Origin: Paludibacteraceae bacterium | GTDB taxonomy: Bacteria > Bacteroidota > Bacteroidia > Bacteroidales > Paludibacteraceae | Reading direction: 5' to 3' | Assembly (NCBI GenBank): GCA_018433525.1 | Contig: JAHDRA010000031.1 | Coordinates: 1 to 64,000 of the forward strand | Length of the DNA: 64,000 nucleotides | Part shown: positions 1-8,905 of the stretch, one piece after another | Layout of the letters: every line of letters begins with the position of its first letter | Position numbering within the stretch: the stretch's first letter is position 1 | The notes under the pieces: model-generated | Seen by the model: only the letters and a program-made list of their open reading frames with translations | Told to the model about the DNA's origin: nothing | Databases searched by the model: none | Translations under genes and position numbers: made by a program

Positions 1-15
1 ATATTTTGAAAAAAT

Positions 16-141
16 CAACAACAAACTGGTTCTCAAAATCGCTTTAAATAAAAAAAGGCGAGCCTGGTTTTCCGGCCTATGGAACAGTTCTTCTGAGTTT
101 GACTTTCCTTTTAAATTGGCTAATGAGTAATCTGGGTTTAA
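16..141 (+). repeat. Dispersed ~125-bp repeat, copy A (IS5-like end remnant)
   Basis: This stretch matches the reverse complement of 52143-52275 almost base for base over long runs: the block around TCTCAAAATCGCTTTAAATA, the block GAGTTTGACTTTCCTT, and the end TAATGAGTAATCTGGGTT. It also matches 43479-43603 more weakly in the same orientation. In the 52-kb copy the repeat lies directly after the C-terminal codons of an IS5-like transposase, so copy A is inferred to be the detached non-coding end of the same element family. No transposase codons are visible in the few bases before it, but the window edge is close. Confidence 0.75.
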
Positions 142-173
142 CTTTTTTCTATATTATGGGCTGCCAATTAATA

Positions 174-200
174 AAAAAAGCGCCTTTTATGAAGGCGCTT
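174..200 (-). terminator. Rho-independent terminator of the Asp-box lipoprotein gene
   Basis: Read on the minus strand, AAGCGCCTT pairs with AAGGCGCTT around a 5-base loop and is followed by a run of T. It lies 29 bases past the stop codon of the lipoprotein gene. Confidence 0.85.
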
Positions 201-228
201 AGTAAGTAATTAGCTTATAGTTAAACTT

Positions 229-1596
229 TTATTGTCGTAAAAAGTTTTTTCGGTTTACTTTACCTTTCCAAACGTCGGTGAGATATTCATCATAAGCATT
301 CTTTCCGCCAATAATAAATATCCAGTTAGAAGATTCGATTTCCTGCTTTGAGTCAGTAGAGCTGTAAGTACGTGGCCGATAAACTACGACTGAAGAATAA
401 TGACGTATTCCCATTTCTTTGGGAAGATTATTGAGATTACTGTCCGGGACTTGCCAACTGAAACCCTGATCGACAGATTGACGGAAATAACTTCCCGGAA
501 TTGGTTTGTTATCCTGTCCGAAAAGTAAGAGTTTATCATCGTAATTTATTACCGAAGCTCCCCTCCCTATAGAATCAAGCGAAGCATTCTCGGCGCTGAA
601 GTCAACCCAGTAAATGCCATCTTCTGTGTTCCAATTTGTTTTCAAAGCAGTTCCATCGGAAGAAAAACCGGTCAACACCAGTCCTTTCTGCTTGTTCACT
701 TTCGTATTGAATACCACTGAGGCAAATCCACGAACCGGAAAATTTTCAGGAATTTCATTGTAAATCAGCCATTCTGTACCATCGACAGAAGAAGCAAACC
801 GAAGTTTTCCATCTGTCAAAGAATGGGAAACGGCCCAAAGCCGATCGTTTAAAACAAAAATCAGTGAAGTAAAATCGTATTCGGAATAAGTCTGTCTTGT
901 CCATGTCAATCCATCACCTGAAGAAAAAATGTTCGAATTCCCGCATGTTACATAAAGCTGATTGTTGAAAACTGTAATATCCTCAAAAGTTGCATTTGTA
1001 GGAAGACCCGAAATAACATCTTGAGTCCATGATACCCCATTGGGAGAAACAAACAAGTAATTCTGCTGGCGGTCGTTTACAAAAAGATACAACCGATCGT
1101 TGAAATAAACAGCCTTTTGATGTTGAACATTTAAAGAGTGAGCCGCATCGTTTACCTTTTGCCAAATATACAATTCCGGTTCCACTTGATGAACATTTAC
1201 CTTGATCAGATATTTGCGCCTTGTTACTCCATCAGAAGCAATATTAATAATTGCCTTGATCTTTGTAAAGTCGAAAGCTTCATTTCCGGAAATAAGGGCT
1301 GTTGAATCATTTTCATAAACCAAATAGGCAGCATACGTGCTTTTAAAGGTGAAAGTGGCATAAACACTGTCAATTCTTGTCTGGTAGGGTAGCGAATCAA
1401 GGTTGACAATCACCGAATCGTATTGGAGACTAAAAACAGCATCTTTTAGATTGGGTATCTTATTGTTGGCCGAAAAAGTAAGCGAAACAAAACTTGGATC
1501 AGAAGAAATTTCCTTTACATTACCATCCCCCAAGCAGGAATTTAGAAAAAAAATAGTACCTAACAAAGCAAGTATTTTCAATTGATTTCGCAGCAT
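229..1596 (-). CDS. Lipoprotein with Asp-box-like repeats (DUF6242-like)
   Basis: Predicted surface or periplasmic lipoprotein of 455 residues. The signal peptide ends in the lipobox LNSC, putting the lipidated cysteine at about residue 21; it is followed by LGDGN. The ATG at 1596 is preferred over an upstream TTG. Residues about 25-140 look like a beta-sandwich. From about 150 onward there are at least five short motifs of the S-x-D/N-G-x-x-W type (SPNGVSW, SGDGLTW, SVDGTEW, TEDGIYW, SVDQGFSW), as in Asp-box beta-propellers. The architecture resembles the Bacteroidales DUF6242 family; that name is from memory. No catalytic residues of sialidases are evident, so binding or scaffolding is more likely than hydrolysis. 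It stands alone, with its own -7 box and terminator. Confidence 0.75.
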   Translation of the reverse strand: MLRNQLKILALLGTIFFLNSCLGDGNVKEISSDPSFVSLTFSANNKIPNLKDAVFSLQYDSVIVNLDSLPYQTRIDSVYATFTFKSTYAAYLVYENDSTALISGNEAFDFTKIKAIINIASDGVTRRKYLIKVNVHQVEPELYIWQKVNDAAHSLNVQHQKAVYFNDRLYLFVNDRQQNYLFVSPNGVSWTQDVISGLPTNATFEDITVFNNQLYVTCGNSNIFSSGDGLTWTRQTYSEYDFTSLIFVLNDRLWAVSHSLTDGKLRFASSVDGTEWLIYNEIPENFPVRGFASVVFNTKVNKQKGLVLTGFSSDGTALKTNWNTEDGIYWVDFSAENASLDSIGRGASVINYDDKLLLFGQDNKPIPGSYFRQSVDQGFSWQVPDSNLNNLPKEMGIRHYSSVVVYRPRTYSSTDSKQEIESSNWIFIIGGKNAYDEYLTDVWKGKVNRKNFLRQ

Positions 1597-1621
1597 GAAC
1601 AATAAATTTTGAATGAAGGAG

Positions 1622-1629
1622 CAAAGTTA
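1622..1629 (-). promoter_or_regulatory. -7 box of the lipoprotein gene
   Basis: On the minus strand this reads TAACTTTG, a perfect fit to the Bacteroidota -7 consensus TAnnTTTG. It lies 26 bases upstream of the ATG. No clear -33 TTG was found at the usual distance. Confidence 0.6.
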
Positions 1630-1713
1630 AAAAACATTTCAGTTGTTGCGCCGAAAAGGTCGATATTTTATTGTTTTTTATTACTTTAGCGGATAAGTAT
1701 TACTTAAAATTAA

Positions 1714-2478
1714 TTAAACATCGAGTTCCACCATGACAGGACAATGATCGGAATGAAAAGCTTCGCTAAGGATAGCAGCCGCTTTCAGTCGAGACCTCAG
1801 CGGTTCGCTTACCCAATGATAATCGATGCGCCAGCCGGCATTTCTGTAACGCGCACCACCACGATAACTCCACCAGCTATATTTTTCCGGACTCTGGTCG
1901 AAAACCCGAAACGAATCTACCATTCCCAAAGCCTGAAATCGATCCATCCATTCCCGCTCTTCGGGTAGAAACCCTGATACTCCTATTTGACGTTCTGGAT
2001 GATTAATGTCAATGGGCTTGTGGCAGATGTTGTAATCACCACAAACCACCAAATTGGGTCTTTCACGAAGCAAGTTTTGTATAAATTTCAGAAATTCTTC
2101 TAGAAATTTCATTTTGAAATCCTGTCTTTCTCCGCCTGATGATCCGGAAGGAACATATACATTGATAACCGTTATATCGCCAAAGTCTGTCCTTAATACT
2201 CTTCCTTCAGTGTCAAATTCGGGATTATCCATTCCGAAATAAACATAATCGGGCGGAATTTTAGTAAAAGTAGCAACGCCACTGTACCCTTTTTTTTGTG
2301 CCGAATGAAGATAAGCGGTATAACCCAGTTCGGCAAAAAGTAGGGTGTCGATTTGGTCGGGCTGTGCTTTTGTTTCCTGCAGACAAAGCACATCAGGATT
2401 CTCCGCTTGCAGCCATTGAATAAAATCTTTGGTCAGTGCAGCTCTTAAACCGTTTACATTGTAGGAGATAATTTTCAT
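1714..2478 (-). CDS. xth: Exodeoxyribonuclease III (AP endonuclease)
   Basis: 254-residue enzyme of the ExoA/Xth branch of the endonuclease/exonuclease/phosphatase fold. It cleaves DNA 5' to abasic sites and removes 3' blocking groups in base-excision repair. Visible motifs are the N-terminal MKIISYNVNGLRAA, the metal-binding Glu in LCLQETKA, the VPSGSSGGERQDFK segment, the GDYNICHKPID motif, and the C-terminal WRIDYHWVS and SDHCPVMVEL blocks. The ATG at 2478 gives the canonical start, removing an 8-residue extension. It follows the ABC ATPase gene by 40 bases in the same direction and may be co-transcribed with mlaE-mlaF. Confidence 0.93.
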   Translation of the reverse strand: MKIISYNVNGLRAALTKDFIQWLQAENPDVLCLQETKAQPDQIDTLLFAELGYTAYLHSAQKKGYSGVATFTKIPPDYVYFGMDNPEFDTEGRVLRTDFGDITVINVYVPSGSSGGERQDFKMKFLEEFLKFIQNLLRERPNLVVCGDYNICHKPIDINHPERQIGVSGFLPEEREWMDRFQALGMVDSFRVFDQSPEKYSWWSYRGGARYRNAGWRIDYHWVSEPLRSRLKAAAILSEAFHSDHCPVMVELDV

Positions 2479-2518
2479 GGATATTGCTTGCTTGAGGTTC
2501 AAATTTTCAGCAAATGAA

Positions 2519-3286
2519 TTAATAAGGATTTTGTTTTAACATTTTTAACTGTTTAAATAACTTGGATGCGAAAACAAAGTTATTGAAGCTTTCATTCTCA
2601 GCATCAAAAATTTCATCTTTTGTGCCTTCCCAAGCTTTCACTCCTTTTTCGATATAAATGATTTTTTCGCCAATTTCCATTACCGAATTCATGTCGTGTG
2701 AGTTGATAATGGTGGTAATATTGAATTCGTGTGTAATTTCATAAATCAAATCGTCAATAATCATAGAGGTAAGGGGATCGAGTCCGGAATTGGGTTCATC
2801 ACAAAAAAGATATTTAGGTCGTAAAGCAATGGCACGCGCAATACCCACCCGTTTTTGCATCCCGCCACTGATTTCGGAAGGATAAAGATCGTAAGATCTT
2901 TCTTCGAGATTAACGCGACGAAGGCAAAAATAAGCTCTTTCCCTTATTTCCTCTTTACTTTCATGGGCAAACATTTCCAGTGGATACATTACATTTTCCA
3001 GCACCGTCATGGAATCGAATAGGGCAGCTCCCTGAAAAAGCATGCCCACTTCACGTCGCAGCATAAGTATTTCTTGAGGCTTCATTTTTGGTAAATTTCG
3101 TCCATCGTACTCTATGCAGCCGCTATCAATTTGGTGAAGGCCGATAATACATTTCATCAAAACCGTTTTGCCCGAACCACTTTGTCCGATGATCATATTT
3201 ACCTTGCCGGTTTCAAAAACGGCAGAAATGTCCTGCAATGCCGGAACGCCATCAAAAGTTTTTATTATGTTTTTTACTTCAATCAT
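2519..3286 (-). CDS. ABC transporter ATPase, Mla-type (MlaF-like)
   Basis: 255-residue ATPase that would power the adjacent MlaE-type permease in phospholipid (or other hydrophobic) transport across the envelope. Walker A is GQSGSGKT at residues 34-41. The signature is SGGMQKRVGIARAI near residue 140, Walker B ends in LFCDEPNSGLDP, and the switch histidine sits in INSHDMNSV. SGGMQKRV is the form typical of MlaF/Ttg2A proteins. It lies 124 bases downstream of the permease gene. The MCE-domain partner MlaD is not next to it. Confidence 0.88.
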   Translation of the reverse strand: MIEVKNIIKTFDGVPALQDISAVFETGKVNMIIGQSGSGKTVLMKCIIGLHQIDSGCIEYDGRNLPKMKPQEILMLRREVGMLFQGAALFDSMTVLENVMYPLEMFAHESKEEIRERAYFCLRRVNLEERSYDLYPSEISGGMQKRVGIARAIALRPKYLFCDEPNSGLDPLTSMIIDDLIYEITHEFNITTIINSHDMNSVMEIGEKIIYIEKGVKAWEGTKDEIFDAENESFNNFVFASKLFKQLKMLKQNPY

Positions 3287-3410
3287 GCTTGGTTTGAAGT
3301 TGGTCTGTTATTTTTAAAAGTTATTTCTCCCTTATACAAACATTGTTTTTAGAAAAAAATCTTTTCATTTTAAAGTTTCTGCTGAAGATTGAAAGCGCAG
3401 AAAGTATTTT

Positions 3411-4151
3411 TTATCCCAACATTACATTGGTAATCAATAGATTAAAAAACAAAATTAAGATACTGCTGTTAACTACGGCGTTGGTACTTGCTTTACCCAC
3501 TTCCAAAGCTCCTCCGTAAGCATAATAGCCATAATAGGAAGAAACGGAAGAAATGATGAAAGCAAAAACCAGCGATTTAACCATTGCATAAAACACATAA
3601 AAAGGGTTAAAGGCATATTGGATACCCAGCAGATAATCGGCCACCGTTATGACATCGCTGAAAACGCCGACCAAATAACCGCCAATTAGTCCCACAGCCA
3701 TGCTGAAAATTACCAAAAACGGCATCATAACGACGAAAGCCACAATTTTTGGAAGAATAAGATAATTGGCAGAATTGACGCCCATAATTTCGAGTGCATC
3801 AATTTGTTCGGTAATACGCATGGTACCAATTTCGGAAGCGATATTGGAACCGACTTTGCCGGCCAGAATCAGACACATGATGGTAGAAGAAAATTCGAGC
3901 AGCAATGTATCGCGGGTTACCAATCCAGTGCTATAGGTTGGAAGTAAGGGATTTTCCGTATTGAGTTTGGTTTGAATGGTCATGATAGCCCCGATGAATA
4001 CAGAAATGATTAATACTATGGGCAAAGATTGTAAACCCAGTTTATCCAATTCTTTGGGAAATTGGCGGAAAAACATTTTCGAACGATCAGGCTGTACAAA
4101 CACACGTTTCATCAGCAAAAAATATTTTCCCGTTTCTTGAAATAAATTCAT
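3411..4151 (-). CDS. ABC transporter permease, MlaE family
   Basis: 246-residue integral inner-membrane protein of the MlaE (formerly DUF140) family. It has about five hydrophobic segments and the family features GLVTRDTLLLEFSSTIMC, AGKVGSNIASEIGTMRITEQIDALEIMGV and, near the end, SYYGYYAYGGALEVGKAST. The glycine- and glutamate-rich 'GKVGSNIASEIGTM' block is the most conserved part of the family. The ATG at 4151 is preferred to a TTG six bases upstream. A perfect -7 box lies about 100 bases upstream. With the downstream ATPase it forms the core of a lipid transporter. Confidence 0.88.
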   Translation of the reverse strand: MNLFQETGKYFLLMKRVFVQPDRSKMFFRQFPKELDKLGLQSLPIVLIISVFIGAIMTIQTKLNTENPLLPTYSTGLVTRDTLLLEFSSTIMCLILAGKVGSNIASEIGTMRITEQIDALEIMGVNSANYLILPKIVAFVVMMPFLVIFSMAVGLIGGYLVGVFSDVITVADYLLGIQYAFNPFYVFYAMVKSLVFAFIISSVSSYYGYYAYGGALEVGKASTNAVVNSSILILFFNLLITNVMLG

Positions 4152-4250
4152 ACGCAAATTTTCAAAATTTCAAGCAGTTAAAAAATTGTCGACAAACCAT
4201 CCAACAAGTTTTGAAGCAAAAAGTTCTTGTTTTGTTTCGCAAACAAGTTG

Positions 4251-4258
4251 CAAATATA
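4251..4258 (-). promoter_or_regulatory. -7 box upstream of mlaE-like gene
   Basis: Minus-strand TATATTTG is a perfect TAnnTTTG match 99 bases upstream of the permease ATG. No -33 element is obvious. Confidence 0.5.
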
Positions 4259-4441
4259 CTTAATTTTTGCAATTGATGAATTAGTACACTACTATTCAAA
4301 AGCAAAAAAGAATGTGTTAGAATTTCTTATTTTAGCGATAAAATCAAAATAAACAGAATAATAAAATTTCACAGGCTTCAGTAAAAAATAAACAGAATCT
4401 TGGAATCTTTACGATAAAGCATGGATTTATTTACTTGATAG

Positions 4442-4621
4442 CCTGTCTCGTGTCATTCGGTTATTCATGCAATATTAACCGAAGGTGCAAAAGTAGATAT
4501 ATTCAAAAATTATTTTGATAAGAATAAGTTTGAAATGGGTCAGGATTATTTATGTATCAATAAAATAGAAGCAAATCGTGTAAGAAGGGCTCGTTTCCAA
4601 AAAATTTCTGATTGGGGATAA
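4442..4621 (+). pseudogene. Orphan C-terminal coding fragment, family unknown
   Basis: The 705-base gap between the mlaE-like gene and purH contains one open stretch of 59 codons with no ATG start. It is preceded by a stop at 4439 and ends at TAA 4619-4621. The translation includes LTEGAKVDIFKNYFDKNKF, then EMGQDYLCINKIEANRVRRA, and ends RFQKISDWG. Its amino-acid composition (K, D, N, R, aromatic residues in amphipathic order) and codon use look like a true protein C-terminus rather than random AT-rich DNA. I do not recognise the family. The rest of the gap, apart from promoter elements at its ends, shows nothing I can interpret. Confidence 0.4.
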
Positions 4622-4822
4622 AGTATGGAATAAAATTAAAAAGTTCGATCATTAGGGACTAATTTTACTTTGTCTTTTTGTTTGAAGATTTGCAAAAGCA
4701 ACTTTTAAAACACAATAAGATTTTTTAATAGTTTTTTCTGTAAAAGTTATGGTGTGATGAACAAATTTACAAGGAAAAATTTCGATTTTACCTTGTCTGT
4801 GTGTAAATTGAAAATTTTCGTG

Positions 4823-4830
4823 TAACTTTG
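4823..4830 (+). promoter_or_regulatory. -7 box of the purH promoter
   Basis: TAACTTTG matches TAnnTTTG exactly, 26 bases upstream of the purH ATG. A TTG at 4793-4795 is 27 bases away, longer than the usual spacer, so the -33 assignment is unsure. Confidence 0.6.
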
Positions 4831-4856
4831 CATCCCATAACCAAAGTAACAAAGGC

Positions 4857-6377
4857 ATGGAAAAAAAGGTAATCAAAAAAGCATTAATATCGGTCTATCA
4901 CAAAGACAATCTGGAAGAAATAATCACCAAACTGCATGCTGCTGGAGTAGAATTTATTTCTACCGGAGGCACAAAATCGTTTATTGAATCGCTGGACATT
5001 CCTTGCGAAGCAGTAGAAGATTTGACTGGCTACCCTTCAATTCTTGGAGGAAGAGTAAAAACGCTGCATCCGAAAATCTTTGGAGGTATTCTCGCGCGGC
5101 GGGACAATGCTCAGGATGTGCAGCAAATGTCTGAATATGAAATTTCGGGAATCGATTTGGTCATTGTAGATTTGTATCCCTTCGAAGCCACTGTTGCGGC
5201 AGGTGCAGATGAACCAACAACCATTGAAAAAATTGATATTGGTGGAATTTCGCTTATCCGTGCTGCAGCAAAAAATTTCAAGGATGTGGTTGTCATCGCC
5301 TCCAAAGAGCAATACGAACCTTTTCTGGAAATTTTAAACAGCAGTGGAGCTCAAACTTCCATCGAGGAACGTCGATGGTTTGCCAAAGAAGCTTTTGCTG
5401 TTTCCTCTCAGTACGATACAGCCATTTTCAACTATTTCGATGAACCTTATCAAAGTGCTTTTCGCTGGTATGAAAATCATCCAAAAGTTTTACGTTATGG
5501 TGAAAATCCGCACCAACGCGGAATTTTCTTTGGCAAATTCAGCGAAATGTTTGAACAACTTCAAGGAAAGGAAATTTCCTACAATAATCTGCTCGACATT
5601 GACGCCGCTGTAAATCTTATCAATGAATTTGACGACATAACCTTTGCTGTTCTCAAGCACAACAATGCCTGCGGAATTGCATCACGTCCTTCACTTCTTG
5701 AAGCATGGAAAGCTGCGCTGGCTGGCGATCCGGTTTCTGCTTTCGGCGGAATTCTCATCACCAATGCCATCATTGACAAAGAAACAGCTCTGGAAATCAA
5801 CAAAATATTTTTTGAAGTAATCATTGCTCCCGATTATGATTTGGAAGCCATTGAAATATTAAGTCAAAAGAAAAATCGGATTATTTTGATAATGAAAAAC
5901 AATACACTGCGTCCCAAGCAATTCCGTTCCTTACTGAATGGAGTGCTGATGCAGGATAGAGACTTGCATACCGAAACGGCTGCTGACTTAAAGGTAGTTA
6001 CCGAAAAATCGCCTTCAGAAGCTGAAATTGAAGATTTACTTTTTGCAAATAAAATTGTAAAACATTCAAAATCAAATGCCATTGTACTGGCGAAAAACAA
6101 ACAATTGTGTGCCAGTGGTGTCGGACAAACTTCGAGAGTGGATGCATTGGTTCATGCCATTGACAAGGCGCGTTCTTTCGATTTCGACTTAAAAGGTGCC
6201 GTCATGGCTTCCGATGCCTTTTTCCCGTTTCCCGACTGTGTTCAAATAGCACATGAAGCAGGAATCACTGCCGTCATTCAACCGGGTGGTTCCATCAAAG
6301 ACCAGGACTCCATCGATTTCTGCAATCAAAAGGGTCTTTCGATGGTATTTACAGGTTATCGGCATTTTAAACATTGA
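4857..6377 (+). CDS. purH: Bifunctional AICAR formyltransferase / IMP cyclohydrolase
   Basis: 506-residue PurH, which catalyses the last two steps of de novo IMP synthesis. The N-terminal MGS-like cyclohydrolase domain (residues 1-150) shows KALISVYHKDN, EFISTGGTKSFIE and GGRVKTLHPKIFGG. The C-terminal formyltransferase domain shows RYGENPHQRG, the LKHNNACG motif near residue 265, DPVSAFGG, and the late block SDAFFPFPDCVQIAHEAG. Length is normal for the Bacteroidota form. It precedes mreB by 46 bases with no terminator, so the elongation genes may share its promoter. This purH-mreB link is common in Bacteroidales. Confidence 0.95.
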   Translation: MEKKVIKKALISVYHKDNLEEIITKLHAAGVEFISTGGTKSFIESLDIPCEAVEDLTGYPSILGGRVKTLHPKIFGGILARRDNAQDVQQMSEYEISGIDLVIVDLYPFEATVAAGADEPTTIEKIDIGGISLIRAAAKNFKDVVVIASKEQYEPFLEILNSSGAQTSIEERRWFAKEAFAVSSQYDTAIFNYFDEPYQSAFRWYENHPKVLRYGENPHQRGIFFGKFSEMFEQLQGKEISYNNLLDIDAAVNLINEFDDITFAVLKHNNACGIASRPSLLEAWKAALAGDPVSAFGGILITNAIIDKETALEINKIFFEVIIAPDYDLEAIEILSQKKNRIILIMKNNTLRPKQFRSLLNGVLMQDRDLHTETAADLKVVTEKSPSEAEIEDLLFANKIVKHSKSNAIVLAKNKQLCASGVGQTSRVDALVHAIDKARSFDFDLKGAVMASDAFFPFPDCVQIAHEAGITAVIQPGGSIKDQDSIDFCNQKGLSMVFTGYRHFKH

Positions 6378-6423
6378 CAATTTGCAAATAAAAATTTTCT
6401 TAAAAACATAAACACACAAACAA

Positions 6424-7443
6424 ATGGGTTTTTTTTCATTTACACAGGAAATAGCCATCGATTTAGGTACTGCCAACAGCATTATCGTTTACAATGATCA
6501 GATAGTGGTGGACGAACCGTCTGTTGTGGCTTTGGACAAACGTACTGACCGATTAATAGCCGTAGGAGAACGTGCACGCCAGATGCAGGGAAAGGAAAAC
6601 GAGTCGATTCGTACCATACGGCCTTTACGCGATGGGGTAATAGCCGATTTTTATGCTGCCGAAATGATGATTCGGGGACTTATCAAAATGATTCCTTCAA
6701 AAAATCGTTTTTTCACTCCTTCCTTAAAAATGGTCATTGGTATCCCATCAGGCAGCACTGAAGTAGAAATGAGAGCCGTCAGGGATTCTTCAGAACATGC
6801 GGGAGGGCGCGAAATATATATGATTTACGAACCAATGGCAGCCGCTTTGGGAATTGGAATCGACGTGGAAGCTCCCGACGGCTGCATGGTGGTAGATATT
6901 GGTGGAGGAACAACAGAAATAGCCGTAATTTCATTGGGCGGAATTGTTTTGAACAAGTCTATTCGCATTGCCGGAGACGATCTGACCGACGATATTGTGG
7001 AATATATGGGACGAATGCACAATATTAAAATTGGAGAACGTACCGCCGAATTGATAAAAATTAATGTTGGAGCTGCATTGACCGATTTGGAAGATGCTCC
7101 GGAAGACTATATTGTTCGCGGACCAAACAGAATGACGGCATTGCCCATTGAAGTTCCTGTATCTTATCAGGAAATTGCACATTGTCTCGAAAAATCAATT
7201 TCAAAAATTGAAGCAGCAATATTAAGCGCATTGGAACTGACGCCTCCCGAACTCTATTCCGACATTGTTCAGCATGGTATTTTTCTTTCGGGTGGCGGAG
7301 CTTTGCTGCGTGGATTAGACAAAAGACTCACGGATAAAATCAACATTCCTTTTCATATTGCCGATGACCCGCTTCATGCAGTAGCACGCGGCACCGGAAT
7401 AGCTTTGAAAAATGTCGATAAATTCTCTTTCTTGTTAAGATAA
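6424..7443 (+). CDS. mreB: Rod shape-determining actin homologue MreB
   Basis: 339-residue cytoplasmic actin-like ATPase that forms membrane-bound filaments and guides lateral wall synthesis. The N-terminus FSFTQEIAIDLGTANS carries the phosphate-1 loop. Later come VIGIPSGSTEVEMRAVRDS, the phosphate-2 loop in VVDIGGGTTEIAVISLGGIV, and the adenosine motif GIFLSGGGALLRGLD. It is first in the mreB-C-D-mrdA-rodA cluster and ends 111 bases before the mreC start chosen here. Confidence 0.95.
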   Translation: MGFFSFTQEIAIDLGTANSIIVYNDQIVVDEPSVVALDKRTDRLIAVGERARQMQGKENESIRTIRPLRDGVIADFYAAEMMIRGLIKMIPSKNRFFTPSLKMVIGIPSGSTEVEMRAVRDSSEHAGGREIYMIYEPMAAALGIGIDVEAPDGCMVVDIGGGTTEIAVISLGGIVLNKSIRIAGDDLTDDIVEYMGRMHNIKIGERTAELIKINVGAALTDLEDAPEDYIVRGPNRMTALPIEVPVSYQEIAHCLEKSISKIEAAILSALELTPPELYSDIVQHGIFLSGGGALLRGLDKRLTDKINIPFHIADDPLHAVARGTGIALKNVDKFSFLLR

Positions 7444-7554
7444 AATTGTTAATATTCGATTCTGCCGGACTACAAGAATGTATTTTCTTACTGCTCCAAA
7501 GAATCGGATATTTTTGTGTTTGCAGAAAAAAGCCGCAAAGATTACAAACTTTTT

Positions 7555-8400
7555 ATGAAAAATCTCATTAATTTTTTGATTCATCATAGCGGATTTTTTG
7601 TATTCTTGCTGTTGGAAATCCTTTCACTGATGCTGGTTTTCAATAACAGAGATTATCAGAAAAGTGTATTTTTTTCTTCCAGCAACACCATAATTTCTTC
7701 TTTTTACAACTGGAACAATTATATTGTCGGCTTTTTCAATTTAAGCAAATCGAATCAGCAACTGGCCGAAGAAAACACACAACTCAAAAATCAGTTGCTC
7801 GACTTGCAAAATAAACTGGAAGCGTTGCAACCGTCAGGGACTGATTCGCTTTCGTACAAAATCCCTCCGGAAAAGCAATACCGATTTATTGAAGCAAAAG
7901 TGATCAACAATTCTACCAATAAACTGCAAAATTATATTACGTTGAACAAGGGAGCTTTGGATGGCGTGAAACCGGATATGGGAGTAATCAACGACGAAGG
8001 CATAGTAGGCATTGTAAAAAATGTTTCTCAGCATTTTTCCGTTGTAATTCCGGTTTTAAATCCCAAAATTCAAATCAATTGCAAATTTAAGCGAAACAAT
8101 TACATTGGTTCGCTTGTATGGGATGGAAAAGATTATCGCTTTGCCTCGTTGACCGATATAGCGCGACATGTTCCGATAAAAATGGGAGACACATTGGTTA
8201 CCAGCGGGCTGACGACTACTTTCCCCGAAGGTATTCCGGTAGGCACCATAGAAAATTTTAACCTCAAGGAAAGCGATGCCTATTATGAAATCAAAGTGAA
8301 GCTGGCAACAAATTTTCGTACCCTTTCCTATGTTAAGGTGATTGATTTCAAAAATGCCGGCGAATTAAAAGAGCTTGAAAAAACAGCATACGAAGAATAA
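7555..8400 (+). CDS. mreC: Rod shape-determining protein MreC
   Basis: 281-residue bitopic protein with a hydrophobic N-terminal segment (about residues 8-28), a coiled coil rich in Q/E/L (about 60-95, LAEENTQLKNQLLDLQNKLE) and a periplasmic beta-domain (about 115-270). That domain includes YITLNKGALDGVKPDMGVI and GDTLVTSGLTTTFPEGIPVGTI. The ATG at 7555 is chosen over a GTG at 7516 because the transmembrane segment then sits at the usual distance from the start. MreC scaffolds PBP2 and RodA in the elongasome. One base separates its stop from the mreD start. Confidence 0.93.
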   Translation: MKNLINFLIHHSGFFVFLLLEILSLMLVFNNRDYQKSVFFSSSNTIISSFYNWNNYIVGFFNLSKSNQQLAEENTQLKNQLLDLQNKLEALQPSGTDSLSYKIPPEKQYRFIEAKVINNSTNKLQNYITLNKGALDGVKPDMGVINDEGIVGIVKNVSQHFSVVIPVLNPKIQINCKFKRNNYIGSLVWDGKDYRFASLTDIARHVPIKMGDTLVTSGLTTTFPEGIPVGTIENFNLKESDAYYEIKVKLATNFRTLSYVKVIDFKNAGELKELEKTAYEE

Positions 8401-8401
8401 G

Positions 8402-8902
8402 ATGGCAATTACGGTTTTTCAAAATATTATTCGTTTCGTTTTACTGATGATGGTTCAGATTTTCGTACTGAACAACATTCAGTTAAGTGGGTACATCAAT
8501 CCCTATATTTACATTCTTTTCATTCTTTCGTTGCCCTATCGCACACCTCAGTGGTTAACTTTGATTCTTGCTTTTGTAACCGGACTCATGGTGGATATTT
8601 TTATGAACACAATGGGAACACATGCTTTTGCAACTGTTTTAATGGCTTTCACCAGAAACGGAATCATCAATTTGATTACCGATTTCGAAAAAGATGAAAA
8701 TCCTACTCCATCTTTCTATACTTTTGGCATTGGCGTGTATATCAGATATATTGTATTGCTTGTTTTCATACATCATACCGCCCTTTTTTTTCTGGAAGCA
8801 TTTTCACTAGCTCACTTTGGCATTGTTATCAAAAAAATTTTTTTTAGCTCAGTTGTATCAATTTTGCTAATTTTGGGCATTCAATCGCTGAAGAAAAAAT
8901 AA
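8402..8902 (+). CDS. mreD: Rod shape-determining protein MreD
   Basis: 166-residue polytopic inner-membrane protein with about five or six hydrophobic helices. It carries the MreD-like pattern NNIQLSGYINPYIYILFILSLP and a helix with GLMVDIFMNTMGTHAFATVL. The ATG at 8402, immediately after the mreC stop, is preferred over an in-frame start at 8375 inside mreC. MreD bridges MreC to the wall-synthesis enzymes. The low sequence conservation of the family makes the gene order (mreC before, mrdA after) the strongest support. Confidence 0.9.
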   Translation: MAITVFQNIIRFVLLMMVQIFVLNNIQLSGYINPYIYILFILSLPYRTPQWLTLILAFVTGLMVDIFMNTMGTHAFATVLMAFTRNGIINLITDFEKDENPTPSFYTFGIGVYIRYIVLLVFIHHTALFFLEAFSLAHFGIVIKKIFFSSVVSILLILGIQSLKKK

Positions 8903-8905
8903 TCA

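Noticed and set aside
4652-4876. Minus-strand open frame of 74 codons
   Set aside because: It overlaps the purH promoter and start codon and has no ribosome-binding site; likely chance.
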